Shown here in pieces: positions 1-8,541 of a DNA stretch of 64,000 nucleotides. Source of the DNA: Clostridium sp. D33t1_170424_F3. Lineage in GTDB: Bacteria; Bacillota; Clostridia; Oscillospirales; Acutalibacteraceae. Made by a program: the position numbers and the translations under genes. The notes beneath the pieces are model-generated. The model saw nothing but the letters and a program-made list of their open reading frames with translations. It was not told the origin of the DNA and did not search any database. The stretch covers positions 62,001 through 126,000 of the forward strand of contig NZ_JADPEG010000006.1 in assembly GCF_015667585.1 (NCBI RefSeq), given 5' to 3'. Every line of letters begins with the position of its first letter. The first letter of the stretch is position 1.

Positions 1-2
1 AC

Positions 3-650
3 CTCCCCATTTTATTTGCAGCCCTTTTAGGATTGCGGATGGGGGAGATTATAGGCCTTAAATATTCGGATGTGAATTACATGCAAAAAACAATTCATAT
101 ACAGCGCCAGCTTAGAGCGGCTCCAAAATCCTCTGTCGAAATTCCTCCAATAAAACTAAAACAAGAAGTTTCTACAAAAACTCCGGCAGGGGATAGAGTG
201 CTAAAATTGCCTCAGATTGTATTGGAAGCAGTCATGAAGGAAAGAACGAGATATGAGATGTTACGGGATAGGCGAAAGAAAGCTTTTCAAGACCTTGATT
301 TTATCTGTTGTTCCTCTTATGGAAAACCACGTAGCAAGAACTATTTCTGGGAGCCGTTCAAGGATTTACTGAGAAGCCACGGCTTTCCGGATATAAAATG
401 GCATGGGCTGCGCCATAGCTATACCACGTTGCTGCTAAAGGAAAACTGCAACCTAAGGGAGGTGTCTCGATCCCTGGGACACACCAAAGCCTCGTTTACC
501 GCGGACGTCTATGCTGACATGGCCACAATTATTCGGGGCATAATTCCTGATGTGGATCAATACTTACCCGAATATAAATCTTCGGACTATTCTCATGTGC
601 TTTTTCCAGAAGCATATTTACGCAAACTTTTACCCGAAGCGTGTATATAA
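3..650 (+). CDS. Tyrosine recombinase (phage integrase family), 5'-truncated by window edge
   Basis: The frame is open from the first bases of the window and carries the C-terminal catalytic domain of a tyrosine site-specific recombinase. Visible active-site boxes are GLRMGEI (first Arg), HGLRHSYTT (His-x-x-Arg) and LGHTKASFTADVYADM (second His and nucleophilic Tyr). The N-terminal SAM-like core-binding domain lies outside the window. Such enzymes integrate and excise ICEs, prophages or islands, so this marks the edge of an integrated element. The last 20 codons lie beside a stem-loop that includes the stop codon. An internal TTG at position 33 is not the true start, because coding similarity continues upstream of it. 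Confidence 0.9.
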   Translation, partial: LPILFAALLGLRMGEIIGLKYSDVNYMQKTIHIQRQLRAAPKSSVEIPPIKLKQEVSTKTPAGDRVLKLPQIVLEAVMKERTRYEMLRDRRKKAFQDLDFICCSSYGKPRSKNYFWEPFKDLLRSHGFPDIKWHGLRHSYTTLLLKENCNLREVSRSLGHTKASFTADVYADMATIIRGIIPDVDQYLPEYKSSDYSHVLFPEAYLRKLLPEACI

Positions 651-670
651 AACCCACACACTTCGGGTAA
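630..670 (+). terminator. Stem-loop overlapping the integrase stop codon
   Basis: TTACCCGAAGCGTGT at 630-644 pairs with ACACACTTCGGGTAA at 656-670, with one mismatch and an 11-nt loop. The stem overlaps the end of the recombinase gene. There is no clear U-run, so it may be a weak terminator or a recombinase-binding repeat near an element end. Confidence 0.45.
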
Positions 671-825
671 AGATATCGAACAAAGTATTCATTTTGGGGC
701 TGTTGAACATGGGACAAAGGCTATAGTTGTATACTTTGTCAATTATTATGATTAGTATTGGCCCTAAAGTCGATATAAATCAGATTTACACGAAACTTGC
801 TTTTTCTATTTTATAAAATGCCGTC

Positions 826-870
826 AAAGTCACCTGACGAACGATACCAATGTGTCATTCCGGTGACTTT
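826..870. terminator. Inverted repeat, possible bidirectional terminator
   Basis: AAAGTCACC at 826-834 pairs with GGTGACTTT at 862-870, and an inner TGAC/GTCA pair narrows the loop. It overlaps the 3' end of the small minus-strand ORF at 855-1043. It could end that transcript or be an arm site of the neighbouring recombinase. Confidence 0.4.
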
Positions 871-1043
871 CTGGGATTCTTATGTATAGAAAGGGCAAGT
901 TTTTTGTTTGTTGGCGTTGCTTTCCAGGAAGCACAAAAAATGCTGATATCAATATTACAACGGTATCGAGCAAGAAATTGCTCAAGCCCTGGAATTTGGT
1001 ACTCCTGTAATAAAACCTTCTCATACTCATTCTGACTAATCAA
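855..1043 (-). CDS. Small uncharacterised protein (62 aa)
   Basis: I do not recognise this protein. It would be 62 residues, starting at a TTG codon preceded by a strong Shine-Dalgarno (GAGGAGGTG about 6 nt upstream), which is the main reason to treat it as a gene. The N-terminus is acidic and helical (EYEKVLLQEYQIPGLEQFL); the C-terminus is basic (KLALSIHKNPRKSPE). It lies on the strand opposite the recombinase fragment, in DNA that looks like the edge of a mobile element. It could be the intact small ORF of the element or the remains of a longer gene. No function is assigned. Confidence 0.4.
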   Translation of the reverse strand: MISQNEYEKVLLQEYQIPGLEQFLARYRCNIDISIFCASWKATPTNKKLALSIHKNPRKSPE

Positions 1044-1127
1044 GTGAGCACCTCCTCAATAAGAATACTTCAATAGAAGCTCACTTGAAATATGAAAGAG
1101 ATTGAAAGAAATGAGATCGTGATAATT

Positions 1128-2354
1128 TCAGCAGTGTAGTTTCTGTTTTTGTATTGGCTGCCAAACAGCACTTGCGGCAACTTGCTCACGTTTTTCTTCG
1201 GGCAGATTTATGAAATCCAAAATATATTCGTTAGGGAAATAACTCTCGCAGTAAAACGGCATAACACCCTTGGGTACAATACCGATCTTATCGCTTGCCG
1301 TAAGGCGGGCAGCCATTGCCCCACCATCGTTCATCCAAACCGGAATGTTTTTGCGGGCCAAAGCAAGATAGAACTTGATGGCTTCTATAGAGCGGCCATA
1401 GGATTTCCCGGCTGCGACTAAATAAATCCCTTTTTCGTCTTCCCGAACATATAGAGAGATATGTGTTGCGTTTCCCCCGCGGCATACCTCCCAAGGATGG
1501 CCGCTTCCTTCTCTATTATGAAGCCAGCTATGAAAAGCCTCGGGAGAATCCTCATGAATGTGTCGAAGGCCTTCGTCTCTTCCATCGGCATTTTTGTAAT
1601 ACTGTTCTTTGGGGGATAACGTATTGCAGCCATCATAGCAATTGGCTTGGTACCCCAGGGAGCAGTATTCATAAAATATTCCGGCTGTCAAGCGTGGAAT
1701 TCGTGATTTGGGTTTTTCAGCCTGTTCTTGTATCAGCATATACTTCAAAAAATCCTGAATGTCTTCTGATGAAATGTCGCTCAGATACTCTTGCCGGTAT
1801 TCGGGAAAAATATCCCAGTAATCACTGCGGAGGATGGTTCCCGTCCTGTGCTGCGGCGGTAACTCAAGACTGACCGTTTCATTGTAAGTATGTGCTTGCA
1901 AACCGAAGATACAGTTTTTAACCGATTGAATCATCCATTTTATAAATGGTGTTACGTCATGGCCCCACGAACTTTTTTCATGCGGGTCGATTTGAATGAC
2001 GGGCTGATGCTGGACAATAATGGCACGGAAATCGTTGTATTCCACAGCAACAAAATGATACCAGACTTTTTCTTCGGGATATTCACTACGCCACCAATCT
2101 TCCCATTCCTCACGATTTTCAATTTCTCCGCCCGTGAGCATTTCTTCATAGTCGCCGAAGTCTTCAATCGTTCCGCGTTCGGCACAAAGCCAAAGCTCAC
2201 GGCGATTGTCATCACCACAGGAAACGATCTTTTTTAATTCGTGATAAAGCGTATCTATTAAGGCGAGGGAGGCTTTGTCGAATGCGCTGGTACCATCGCG
2301 CAGCCATCTTATGTAATGGTCTATTTGAGGTGCTGCTAGTTCTGTTTTTATCAT
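1128..2354 (-). CDS. Hypothetical protein (408 aa), accessory region
   Basis: A long, uninterrupted minus-strand frame with an ATG start and GGAG about 9 nt upstream. I recognise no named domain. The protein is rich in Trp, Tyr and acidic residues, with no signal peptide or membrane helix, so it is probably cytosolic. Segments that look like a folded core include HPWEVCRGGNATHISLYV (about residues 285-302) and the following GIYLVAAGKSYGRSIEAIKFYLAL. Four or more Cys/His pairs are scattered rather than arranged as a zinc ribbon. It stands alone between a small ORF and a decayed Fic fragment, consistent with element cargo. Confidence 0.75.
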   Translation of the reverse strand: MIKTELAAPQIDHYIRWLRDGTSAFDKASLALIDTLYHELKKIVSCGDDNRRELWLCAERGTIEDFGDYEEMLTGGEIENREEWEDWWRSEYPEEKVWYHFVAVEYNDFRAIIVQHQPVIQIDPHEKSSWGHDVTPFIKWMIQSVKNCIFGLQAHTYNETVSLELPPQHRTGTILRSDYWDIFPEYRQEYLSDISSEDIQDFLKYMLIQEQAEKPKSRIPRLTAGIFYEYCSLGYQANCYDGCNTLSPKEQYYKNADGRDEGLRHIHEDSPEAFHSWLHNREGSGHPWEVCRGGNATHISLYVREDEKGIYLVAAGKSYGRSIEAIKFYLALARKNIPVWMNDGGAMAARLTASDKIGIVPKGVMPFYCESYFPNEYILDFINLPEEKREQVAASAVWQPIQKQKLHC

Positions 2355-2501
2355 TTGGTCATCTCCGAAAATTACTGTGCGCGGGGCAAAAAATCAGACA
2401 TCGTTCATATGGATAGAAAAACCTGGAGAGTTTCAACCACGAACGCTGTTTTATTAATAATATCATATTTTGTTTTTCGCTTCCAACTTTTTACGGTGGT
2501 T

Positions 2502-2612
2502 GCCCTTGTTTGAGCGCGATGAGAGGCTTCCAGATAGATAGCCTATGATGTGATCGGAGAGTACAAAGCAAAAGACCAGAAAGAACGTTCGCATGAGTAC
2601 AAAGATGAATGA
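2502..2612 (+). pseudogene. Remnant of a Fic-family gene (C-terminal part)
   Basis: Read in one frame, this stretch gives ALV*AR*EASR*IAYDVIGEY and then KAKDQKERSHEYKDE before a stop. It matches the C-terminus of the intact Fic protein at 6359-7087: ALVWAS aligns with ALV*A (TGG changed to TGA), and VGDYLVRDYKERPHEYQDH aligns with the end. Three internal stop codons show it is dead. It is the trace of a second Fic gene in this accessory region. Confidence 0.65.
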
Positions 2613-2835
2613 TTGGCGAGATGGAAGTATCCGTCTAGCGGAAACAACGGGAATCTAAACCGACACTATATTGAGTGGTGATGAATGAAGCTTCTATATA
2701 AAAGAAATGGAGAATCTGTAGTATGGTGGCAGAAAAAGAACAAAATCACAATAACGCTTGATTTTATTCGGAATAATGTTGATTTTATTCTGAATCCAAA
2801 GTATACTATATTTAAAGGACTTGGGAGGTGCTTTA

Positions 2836-4704
2836 ATGGACAATGCTATGACTGTAAAGGAAGCGGCGATGCTGTGGGGGATCACTGAACGCAGAGTAAC
2901 CATCCTATGTAAAGAAGGGCGGATAGAAGGGGCATATAAAAAGGGACGCGGTTGGGTGATACCTATCGACGCCGAAAAACCTGCGGATAGTCGCATTAAG
3001 ACCGGTGCATATAGAAAAAGTAAAATCCAGCCGAATTTGCCGCTGCCGGTTGGAATTTCAGATTATCGATTGGCTTCGTCAGAATACTACTATGTTGATA
3101 AAACCATGATGCTCAAGGACTTTCTGGATGAACGGCCGATGGTGTCTCTGTTTACCCGCCCCCGACGTTTTGGCAAGACTTTAAATATGGATATGCTCCG
3201 CACCTTTTTTGAAAAGACGGACGAAGATACGTCGGTTTATTTCAGAGACAAAAAGATTTGGTCCTGCGGTAAAAAATATCGTGATTACCAAGGAAAATAC
3301 CCGGTGATTTTCATCACCTTTAAGGATATAAAGCGGGACACTTGGGAAGAGACTTATGATCAGATCTCAAAGATTCTGAGGCAGGAGTTTGAACGCCATA
3401 GCGAGCTTTTGGAAAGCGAACATTGCAGTATATATGAGAAAGCATATTTTAAAACGGTGCTGGAAGAGAAAGCGGACAATACGGACATGATGATGTCTCT
3501 GCAAAGGCTTTCTCAAATGCTGGATGAGCATTATGATATCCCACCAATCATTATTGTTGACGAGTATGACACGCCGATCCAGCAGGGGCACATGAGGGGT
3601 TTCTACGATGAAGTAATCCTTTTCATGCGCAACCTCTTTTCAGGCGGCCTAAAGGATAACCGGCATCTTTCCTATGGCTTTTTAACGGGTATTCTTCGTG
3701 TGGCCAAAGAGAGCATTTTCAGCGGTTTGAATAATCTTGCAGTCAATTCGATTTTGGATAGTCGATATAGTGAATATTTTGGCTTTACGCAGGAAGAGGT
3801 AAAAGAGATTGCCCGCTATTATCATGCAGAGGAGAAGTACGGGGAGATCTGTGCTTGGTACGATGGATACCGTTTTGGGGATTCGGAAATATTCAATCCT
3901 TGGTCTGTCATCAATTATTTTAGAAATCATTGCCAACCAAAAGCCTTCTGGCAGTCAACCGGCAGCAACGAAATTATCGGTGAGGTTCTGGCGCATGCGG
4001 GGGCAGATATTTATGAACGCCTCAAAGCTTTATTGCAAGGAGAATCTTTCTTGACCTATATTGATACCGGTGTCATTTATCCTCAGATTCGAAACAATCC
4101 ATCTTCCGTATACAGCTTTTTGCTGGTTGCCGGTTATCTGAAGATCGTAAGGGTAGATCCCGCTTTTAGCGGAGATTACATGTGTGAGGTGGCGTTACCC
4201 AACCAGGAAATCGCATTTGTCTATAACAAAGAGATCCTGCAAAAGTTAACTGATATCATTCCCCAAGCCACTGCGATTTCGATTCAGGAAGCATTGTATT
4301 CCAATGATGCGCAAAGACTGCAAAAAGAAATGCATAAGCTTCTTCTCCAATCAGCAAGCTGCTATGATGCAGCCAGAGAAAACTTTTACCATGGCTTTGT
4401 CCTAGGCCTTTGCGCCATGATGGATAACCGCTACTATATCAGTTCAAATGGCGAGTCAGGGGAAGGCCGATACGATCTTCAATTGTTACCCAAGTCGGCG
4501 AATATGCCGGGCATTCTGATTGAGCTGAAGGCGGCCAAAAATTTCTCCGGGGATAAACTAAAACAGCTCTCAGAGACGGCTTTGGCACAGATTGAGGATC
4601 GTAAGTACGATACCGATATGAGCTCCAAGGGTGTTAAAACAATCTTCAAGTACGGGGTTGCCTTCAGCGGGAAACAGGTGGAGATTACTACAAACTCTTT
4701 ATGA
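2836..4704 (+). CDS. HTH-fused AAA-ATPase-like / PD-(D/E)XK nuclease-like protein
   Basis: The product is 622 residues. The ATG at 2836 is chosen over an upstream TTG because GGGAGGTG sits just before it. Residues about 5-50 look like a helix-turn-helix (TVKEAAMLWGITERRVTILCK), followed by an AAA-ATPase-like domain of the Pfam AAA-ATPase_like type: YYYVDKTMMLKDFL, then the Walker A-like RPRRFGKTLNMDML and the Walker B-like IIIVDEYDTPI. The C-terminus resembles PDDEXK_9 (GRYDLQLLP..GILIELKAAK, with D and ExK). The family is common and multicopy in anaerobes, and its role is not established. The N-terminal HTH is unusual for it. The gene sits between remnants of a Fic gene and a DUF3841 gene, which suggests it arrived by insertion. 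Confidence 0.85.
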   Translation: MDNAMTVKEAAMLWGITERRVTILCKEGRIEGAYKKGRGWVIPIDAEKPADSRIKTGAYRKSKIQPNLPLPVGISDYRLASSEYYYVDKTMMLKDFLDERPMVSLFTRPRRFGKTLNMDMLRTFFEKTDEDTSVYFRDKKIWSCGKKYRDYQGKYPVIFITFKDIKRDTWEETYDQISKILRQEFERHSELLESEHCSIYEKAYFKTVLEEKADNTDMMMSLQRLSQMLDEHYDIPPIIIVDEYDTPIQQGHMRGFYDEVILFMRNLFSGGLKDNRHLSYGFLTGILRVAKESIFSGLNNLAVNSILDSRYSEYFGFTQEEVKEIARYYHAEEKYGEICAWYDGYRFGDSEIFNPWSVINYFRNHCQPKAFWQSTGSNEIIGEVLAHAGADIYERLKALLQGESFLTYIDTGVIYPQIRNNPSSVYSFLLVAGYLKIVRVDPAFSGDYMCEVALPNQEIAFVYNKEILQKLTDIIPQATAISIQEALYSNDAQRLQKEMHKLLLQSASCYDAARENFYHGFVLGLCAMMDNRYYISSNGESGEGRYDLQLLPKSANMPGILIELKAAKNFSGDKLKQLSETALAQIEDRKYDTDMSSKGVKTIFKYGVAFSGKQVEITTNSL

Positions 4705-4728
4705 GTGTCATTGCGTTGAAAAAATGGT

Positions 4729-4858
4729 GAAAGCACGTTTGTATAGAAATTGAGATTTCTAAAGACAAGACTTTGCTGAGCGACAGAGAATCAGACAGGA
4801 CGCTATATTCAGGCGATATTCTGGGGACTCAATTTGGATCAAGTCCGGCACTTTGGAA
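4729..4858 (+). pseudogene. Internally deleted remnant of a DUF3841 gene
   Basis: This intergenic stretch is a diverged second copy of two blocks of the DUF3841 gene at 7513-8110. AAGCACGTTTGTATAGAAAT corresponds to 7796-7815, and a second block starting AATCAGACAGGACGC corresponds to the region from about 8027. About 175 bp between the two blocks is missing. It is non-coding now. Confidence 0.7.
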
Positions 4859-4878
4859 AATCCAGAAAGGAACAGTAG

Positions 4879-5580
4879 ATGAAGATATATATAACAGGAG
4901 ATACCCATGGAAGGTTTGAACGGGTGGAACACTTTTGCGAGAGGTTTGAGACCAAACGTGAGGATATATTGATCATACTTGGAGACGCAGGGATTAATTT
5001 TAGCGGCGGCCGCTATGACAGGATGAAGAAAAGTTTTTTGGAAACGCTGCCGATTACAATTTTTTCAATCCACGGGAACCATGAGCAGAGGCCGTATACA
5101 ATAGACAGTTATCAAGAAAAATTGTGGCATGGCGGAACGGTGTATTATGAAGAGGAGTTTCCGAATTTGTTTTTTGCAAAGGATGGGGAAGTATTTGACT
5201 TGAATGGAAAGCAGTCTATCGTGATAGGTGGTGCGTATAGCATTGATAAAATGATGCGGCTCAGGTATGGTTATGGCTGGTGGCCGGATGAACAACCTTC
5301 TCAAGAGATTAAGAAGAATGTGGAGCAAAAGCTCGATGAGCAGGGATGGAAGGTGGACGTGGTGTTGAGCCATACCACACCGCTGAAATATGAGCCAGTG
5401 GAAGTGTTTCTGCCTGGAGTAAACCAGAGTCAGGTGGATAAGACTACGGAGGTTTGGCTGGATGGCATTGAGGATAGGCTGGACTATGAGAAATGGTACT
5501 GCGGTCATTATCATGTAGAAAAGAAGGTTGACAGGATGGAGATCATGTTTGAGAATTTTGATGAGTTTTGCGGAAAATAG
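4879..5580 (+). CDS. Calcineurin-like metallophosphoesterase
   Basis: A 233-residue protein starting at ATG with AAAGGAAC upstream. It has the complete two-metal phosphoesterase signature: GDTHG (residues 7-11), ILGDAGIN, GNHE (about residue 63), VLSHTTP and GHYH near the C-terminus. It is cytosolic with no signal peptide. Relatives hydrolyse phosphomonoesters or diesters; the substrate cannot be told from sequence. It follows the DUF3841 remnant and ends before a stem-loop, so it is probably monocistronic accessory cargo. Confidence 0.9.
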   Translation: MKIYITGDTHGRFERVEHFCERFETKREDILIILGDAGINFSGGRYDRMKKSFLETLPITIFSIHGNHEQRPYTIDSYQEKLWHGGTVYYEEEFPNLFFAKDGEVFDLNGKQSIVIGGAYSIDKMMRLRYGYGWWPDEQPSQEIKKNVEQKLDEQGWKVDVVLSHTTPLKYEPVEVFLPGVNQSQVDKTTEVWLDGIEDRLDYEKWYCGHYHVEKKVDRMEIMFENFDEFCGK

Positions 5581-5645
5581 TTACGGTGCTCAAGAAGAGC
5601 TTAAAAGCCCATTGGGAAGCAATATAAACATGTGGTATTATCATC

Positions 5646-5681
5646 AAAGCCTGTGCGGTGAGTAACTTCCGTACAGGCTTT
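5646..5681 (+). terminator. Strong stem-loop after the phosphoesterase gene
   Basis: AAAGCCTGTGCGG at 5646-5658 pairs with CCGTACAGGCTTT at 5669-5681 (13 bp, one wobble). It lies 65 nt after the phosphoesterase stop and probably ends that transcript. Confidence 0.6.
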
Positions 5682-5776
5682 GACTCATACTATACGCGCT
5701 TCTCCGCTTTGTGGACTGTGCGGGGATAAATAAACAGGAGGCATACCATGCGATAACCTATAAATCACAATAATTG

Positions 5777-5805
5777 TTTACTTTGAGGTTAATGTGCGGT
5801 ATACT
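5777..5805 (+). promoter_or_regulatory. SigA-type promoter of the antitoxin-Fic operon
   Basis: TTTACT at 5777-5782 and TATACT at 5800-5805 with a 17-nt spacer, 27 nt before the antitoxin ATG. Position and spacing fit a vegetative promoter. Confidence 0.5.
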
Positions 5806-5832
5806 ATAAAACGAAAGCGAGGCATGAATTTT

Positions 5833-6357
5833 ATGGATCATATGGTTTTATCGGAATACAAAGATTTGCTTGAACGCAAATTGAAGCTGGAAACAGAGCT
5901 GCAGTCCCTTGTGCAAGGCTACATTTCAAAAAAGACGATTAAGGGCAACACCTACTGCTATTTGCAGAATAGAGTTGACGGGAAACTGACAAGCCGATAT
6001 TTAAAGAGTGAGGAAGTGGATGCGGTCACAGAACAGATTATGCGACGCAAAGAATATGAGGTGAAATTACCAAAACTGAAAGCCCGGCTCAGTGAACTGG
6101 AACAGGCTGCGGAGTTACTTGGAAAAAATATCAGCCGTCAGCTCATGCTTTTGAAGCTTAGTACAGGGATGGACAATTTGACAACGGAACAGAAAAGGCA
6201 GAGCTCATCCTTTGCCAGCGCTATGAACGCTGTTGAGGGAATTCCTGTCAGCGAACAAACAGCGCAGGACATTGAGGCTTGGCAAAACGGAAACAAACCT
6301 TTCCTTTCGATTTTTGAAGCGACGCTCAAGAGGTATGGCTTCTCTGCGGAGGTGTGA
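5833..6357 (+). CDS. DUF6788-like protein with C-terminal VbhA-like antitoxin motif
   Basis: A 174-residue protein. ATG 5833 is chosen because GAGG lies 10 nt upstream; ATG 5824 would be too close. Residues about 10-100 resemble DUF6788 proteins: a helical N-terminus, then GYISKKTIKGNTYCYLQNR and GKLTSRYLKSEE, then a coiled helix. The C-terminus (SAMNAVEGIPVSEQTAQDIE, then AWQNGN) resembles the VbhA antitoxin helix that inserts into Fic active sites, whose core is an Glu-Gly motif. The gene overlaps the ribosome-binding site of the Fic gene just downstream (1-nt gap), the usual order for antitoxin then toxin. The predicted role is to block AMPylation by the Fic partner. DUF6788 plus VbhA in one chain is unusual. 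The antitoxin role is inferred. Confidence 0.75.
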   Translation: MDHMVLSEYKDLLERKLKLETELQSLVQGYISKKTIKGNTYCYLQNRVDGKLTSRYLKSEEVDAVTEQIMRRKEYEVKLPKLKARLSELEQAAELLGKNISRQLMLLKLSTGMDNLTTEQKRQSSSFASAMNAVEGIPVSEQTAQDIEAWQNGNKPFLSIFEATLKRYGFSAEV

Positions 6358-6358
6358 A

Positions 6359-7087
6359 ATGCGAGATCCATATTTATATGATGACGCTGACGTATTGGTA
6401 AACCTTGGCGGCATCAAAGACCCGGAGCTTCTGCATAAAGCCGAGGCGGACATCACCAATTTAGCAATGATGGGCATCTATAACCAGCAGTATGAGAAAT
6501 TCAATACAGACACGTTAAAAGATATCCACCGTGCCATTTTCGGCCAAATTTATGATTGGGCGGGGGAGTTCCGTACCATTCAGATGATCAAGCAGGAAGA
6601 CGTTTTGGGCGGCGACACGGTTCGATATGCATGTCCCAAGGAGATTAAGAAGCAATTGACGGCATCTATGAAAGAAATCGCCAAGCTGAAGCGAAACGGC
6701 CAGAATGATAAAGATGTTGTATTTCGTCTGGTCAGGATCATCGCCCAGATTTGGCAGACCCATCCCTTTCGGGAGGGAAATACCCGCAACGTTATCGTCT
6801 TTGCGGTATTGCTTGCCAAGTCGATCGGCTTTGAGGTGGATCACGAGTTATTCAAGGCACATTCCGCTTATGTATGCAGTGCCCTTGTTTGGGCGTCGCA
6901 GGGGATATATGCAAAGTATGAGTATTTGGAACGAATTTTCTTTGACGCGATTCTCCATGACGATATAACTTCCGATGAAACAGATGTACCTGCCGCTGGG
7001 AAATATGAGAAGGTTGGTGATTACCTGGTGCGGGATTACAAAGAGCGGCCGCACGAATATCAGGATCATGATAGATCCAGAAAATAG
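6359..7087 (+). CDS. Fic-domain protein (putative AMPylating toxin)
   Basis: A 242-residue protein starting at ATG 6359 with GCGGAGGTG upstream inside the antitoxin stop region. The Fic core is clear: a helical lead (IFGQIYDWAGEFRTIQM), the beta-flap (VRYACPKEI) and the active-site loop HPFREGNTRNVIVF with catalytic His (about residue 135). The loop has Thr in place of the second Gly of HxFx(D/E)GNGR, a common variant. Fic enzymes usually transfer AMP to Tyr/Thr/Ser of target proteins. With the adjacent VbhA-like gene this is probably a toxin-antitoxin pair. The C-terminal tail ERPHEYQDH is repeated in the dead fragment at 2502-2612. Confidence 0.88.
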   Translation: MRDPYLYDDADVLVNLGGIKDPELLHKAEADITNLAMMGIYNQQYEKFNTDTLKDIHRAIFGQIYDWAGEFRTIQMIKQEDVLGGDTVRYACPKEIKKQLTASMKEIAKLKRNGQNDKDVVFRLVRIIAQIWQTHPFREGNTRNVIVFAVLLAKSIGFEVDHELFKAHSAYVCSALVWASQGIYAKYEYLERIFFDAILHDDITSDETDVPAAGKYEKVGDYLVRDYKERPHEYQDHDRSRK

Positions 7088-7096
7088 GAGCAAGAA

Positions 7097-7294
7097 ATGA
7101 TGAACGGACAAAACAGATCTGATGTGAAGATTGGAGCGACAGTCAAGATTGTCCTGAAAGCGGGTCAACGTGCGGGCAAGCTGACGGAGGGAATTGTGGC
7201 GCGGTTGCTGACGAAGAGCAGTTATCATCCCCACGGAATAAAAGTGATGCTTGAAGATGGGCAGGTTGGTCGGGTACAAGAGATTATCGAATAG
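7097..7294 (+). CDS. ywbE: YwbE family protein
   Basis: A 65-residue protein matching the YwbE (DUF2196) family over its length: basic, with KIGATVKIVLK, RAGKLTEGIVARLLT and the hallmark HPHGIKVMLEDGQVGRVQ. The fold is thought to be a small beta-barrel; its function is unknown. It starts at ATG 7097 with AGGAGC 5 nt upstream and lies 9 nt after fic, so it is probably in the same operon. Confidence 0.88.
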   Translation: MMNGQNRSDVKIGATVKIVLKAGQRAGKLTEGIVARLLTKSSYHPHGIKVMLEDGQVGRVQEIIE

Positions 7295-7512
7295 ATGATT
7301 CCAAGTTTGTCATGAGGGAAAATGGTATGGGTCGTTGATCTGGGTCCAGAACATAGATAAATATTTGACTACGGTAACGATGAAGAACAATTGGCTTGAG
7401 TATGTGCTGCGATTGCTATTTAACCGAATATGTCTATGAGGATTGATATCCTTCGGCTGAGCGAGTGCGGCTGATAGCATATTGCTGTTGGGGGAAATAT
7501 GAGTTTTGAGAA

Positions 7513-8110
7513 ATGAAAACGGTATATGAGGAAATAAGACTTTGGACAATTCAGCCATTGGCAGTATGGGAACAACTGCAAAGAGATAAATCTTTTCGGT
7601 GTGATAGCCGCCTTGCAAAGTGTATGCAGGAGTGTGAATTTGAGTGCGCTTACCAATGGATGACAAAGCAGATGTGACGGCGGATCGGTGAACCTCCGGC
7701 TGGTGTGACTTATCCCATTTGGGCATGGCACACCCTAGAGTGGCAGCACAAAAAACCAGATCTTCGAAGAATGGAGTTTCGCAGTTACAAGGGAAAGCAC
7801 GTTTGCATAGAAATCGAGATTTCAGCAGACAAGGTTTTGTTGAGCGATGAGATAGATTGGCATTTCGTACTAAATGATTCATATATGCCATCGGCGCAAA
7901 ATCAGAAGGAACTCGACAGGCAATGGGAAGAGCTTTGAGCATTTGCCGGAAGAAGAGAAAAGAATTACAAAGGAAAAGTCCTGGGAATCTATATTTACCG
8001 TCTCTCCACCACTCTATGATGAATGGAATCAGACAGGGCGATATATTCAGGCGACATTCTGGGAACTCAATATGGATCAAGTGCGGGGCATCTGGTACTT
8101 TGGAAGATAA
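7513..8110 (+). pseudogene. DUF3841 gene, broken by a stop codon and a frameshift
   Basis: Joined across its lesions, the translation reads like a full DUF3841 protein of about 200 residues: LWTIQPLAVWEQLQ near the start, VTYPIWAWHTLEW, VLLSDEIDWHFVLND and IQATFWELNMDQV at the end. In-frame TGA at 7675-7677 interrupts the first third. Around 7925-7936 the frame shifts before FEHLPEEEKRITKEKSWESIF. DUF3841 proteins are uncharacterised. The copy at 4729-4858 is more decayed. Confidence 0.8.
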
Positions 8111-8149
8111 GCGTTACTTTTTAATCCTAAGAAGAGGGAGGTGAAACGT

Positions 8150-8476
8150 ATGGCGAAATATTCGGACGATGAGATTAGAACGATGTCAAAGATAACCATT
8201 AAAATTGCGGCCGATTACCTGGGTATCTCTCCCAATATGCTGACTCTGGGAATGAGAAATAATTTGCTTCCAATTGGATTTGCGGTACATAATGAAGACC
8301 GATACAGGGACAGTTGGAGTTATACCATCGTGCCGGAACGACTGATCGCGTATAATCATGGAAAAATCAATGAAATACAGGTCGAGAACATCGAAAAGAA
8401 CTTGAATACTATTATCAATCAGTTTGAAGAAATGAAACGTGACTTGGTTTTTCTATTAAGCGAAAAAGAGGAATAG
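8150..8476 (+). CDS. Small HTH-like element-associated protein
   Basis: A 108-residue protein. ATG 8150 is favoured over GTG 8141, which is part of the Shine-Dalgarno GGGAGGTG. The sequence ITIKIAADYLGISPNMLTLG looks like a helix-turn-helix, followed by LLPIGFAVHNEDRYRDSWSY and a helical C-terminus. Similar small proteins recur in clostridial integrative elements. It may bind DNA, and its target is unknown. Confidence 0.75.
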   Translation: MAKYSDDEIRTMSKITIKIAADYLGISPNMLTLGMRNNLLPIGFAVHNEDRYRDSWSYTIVPERLIAYNHGKINEIQVENIEKNLNTIINQFEEMKRDLVFLLSEKEE

Positions 8477-8541
8477 GAGGGATAAAACAGTACGACGCCA
8501 TCATAGGCCGGAATGCTGAAAAAGAGTTACAGGATAAAAAT

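Noticed and set aside
2685-2888. A 67-codon ORF before the HTH-ATPase gene
   Set aside because: It overlaps the start of the recognised gene in another frame and has no ribosome site.
5740-5756. AGGAGG followed by ATG near 5,741-5,756
   Set aside because: A ribosome site and ATG are present, but the frame stops after two codons (ATGCGATAA), so it is at most a relic.
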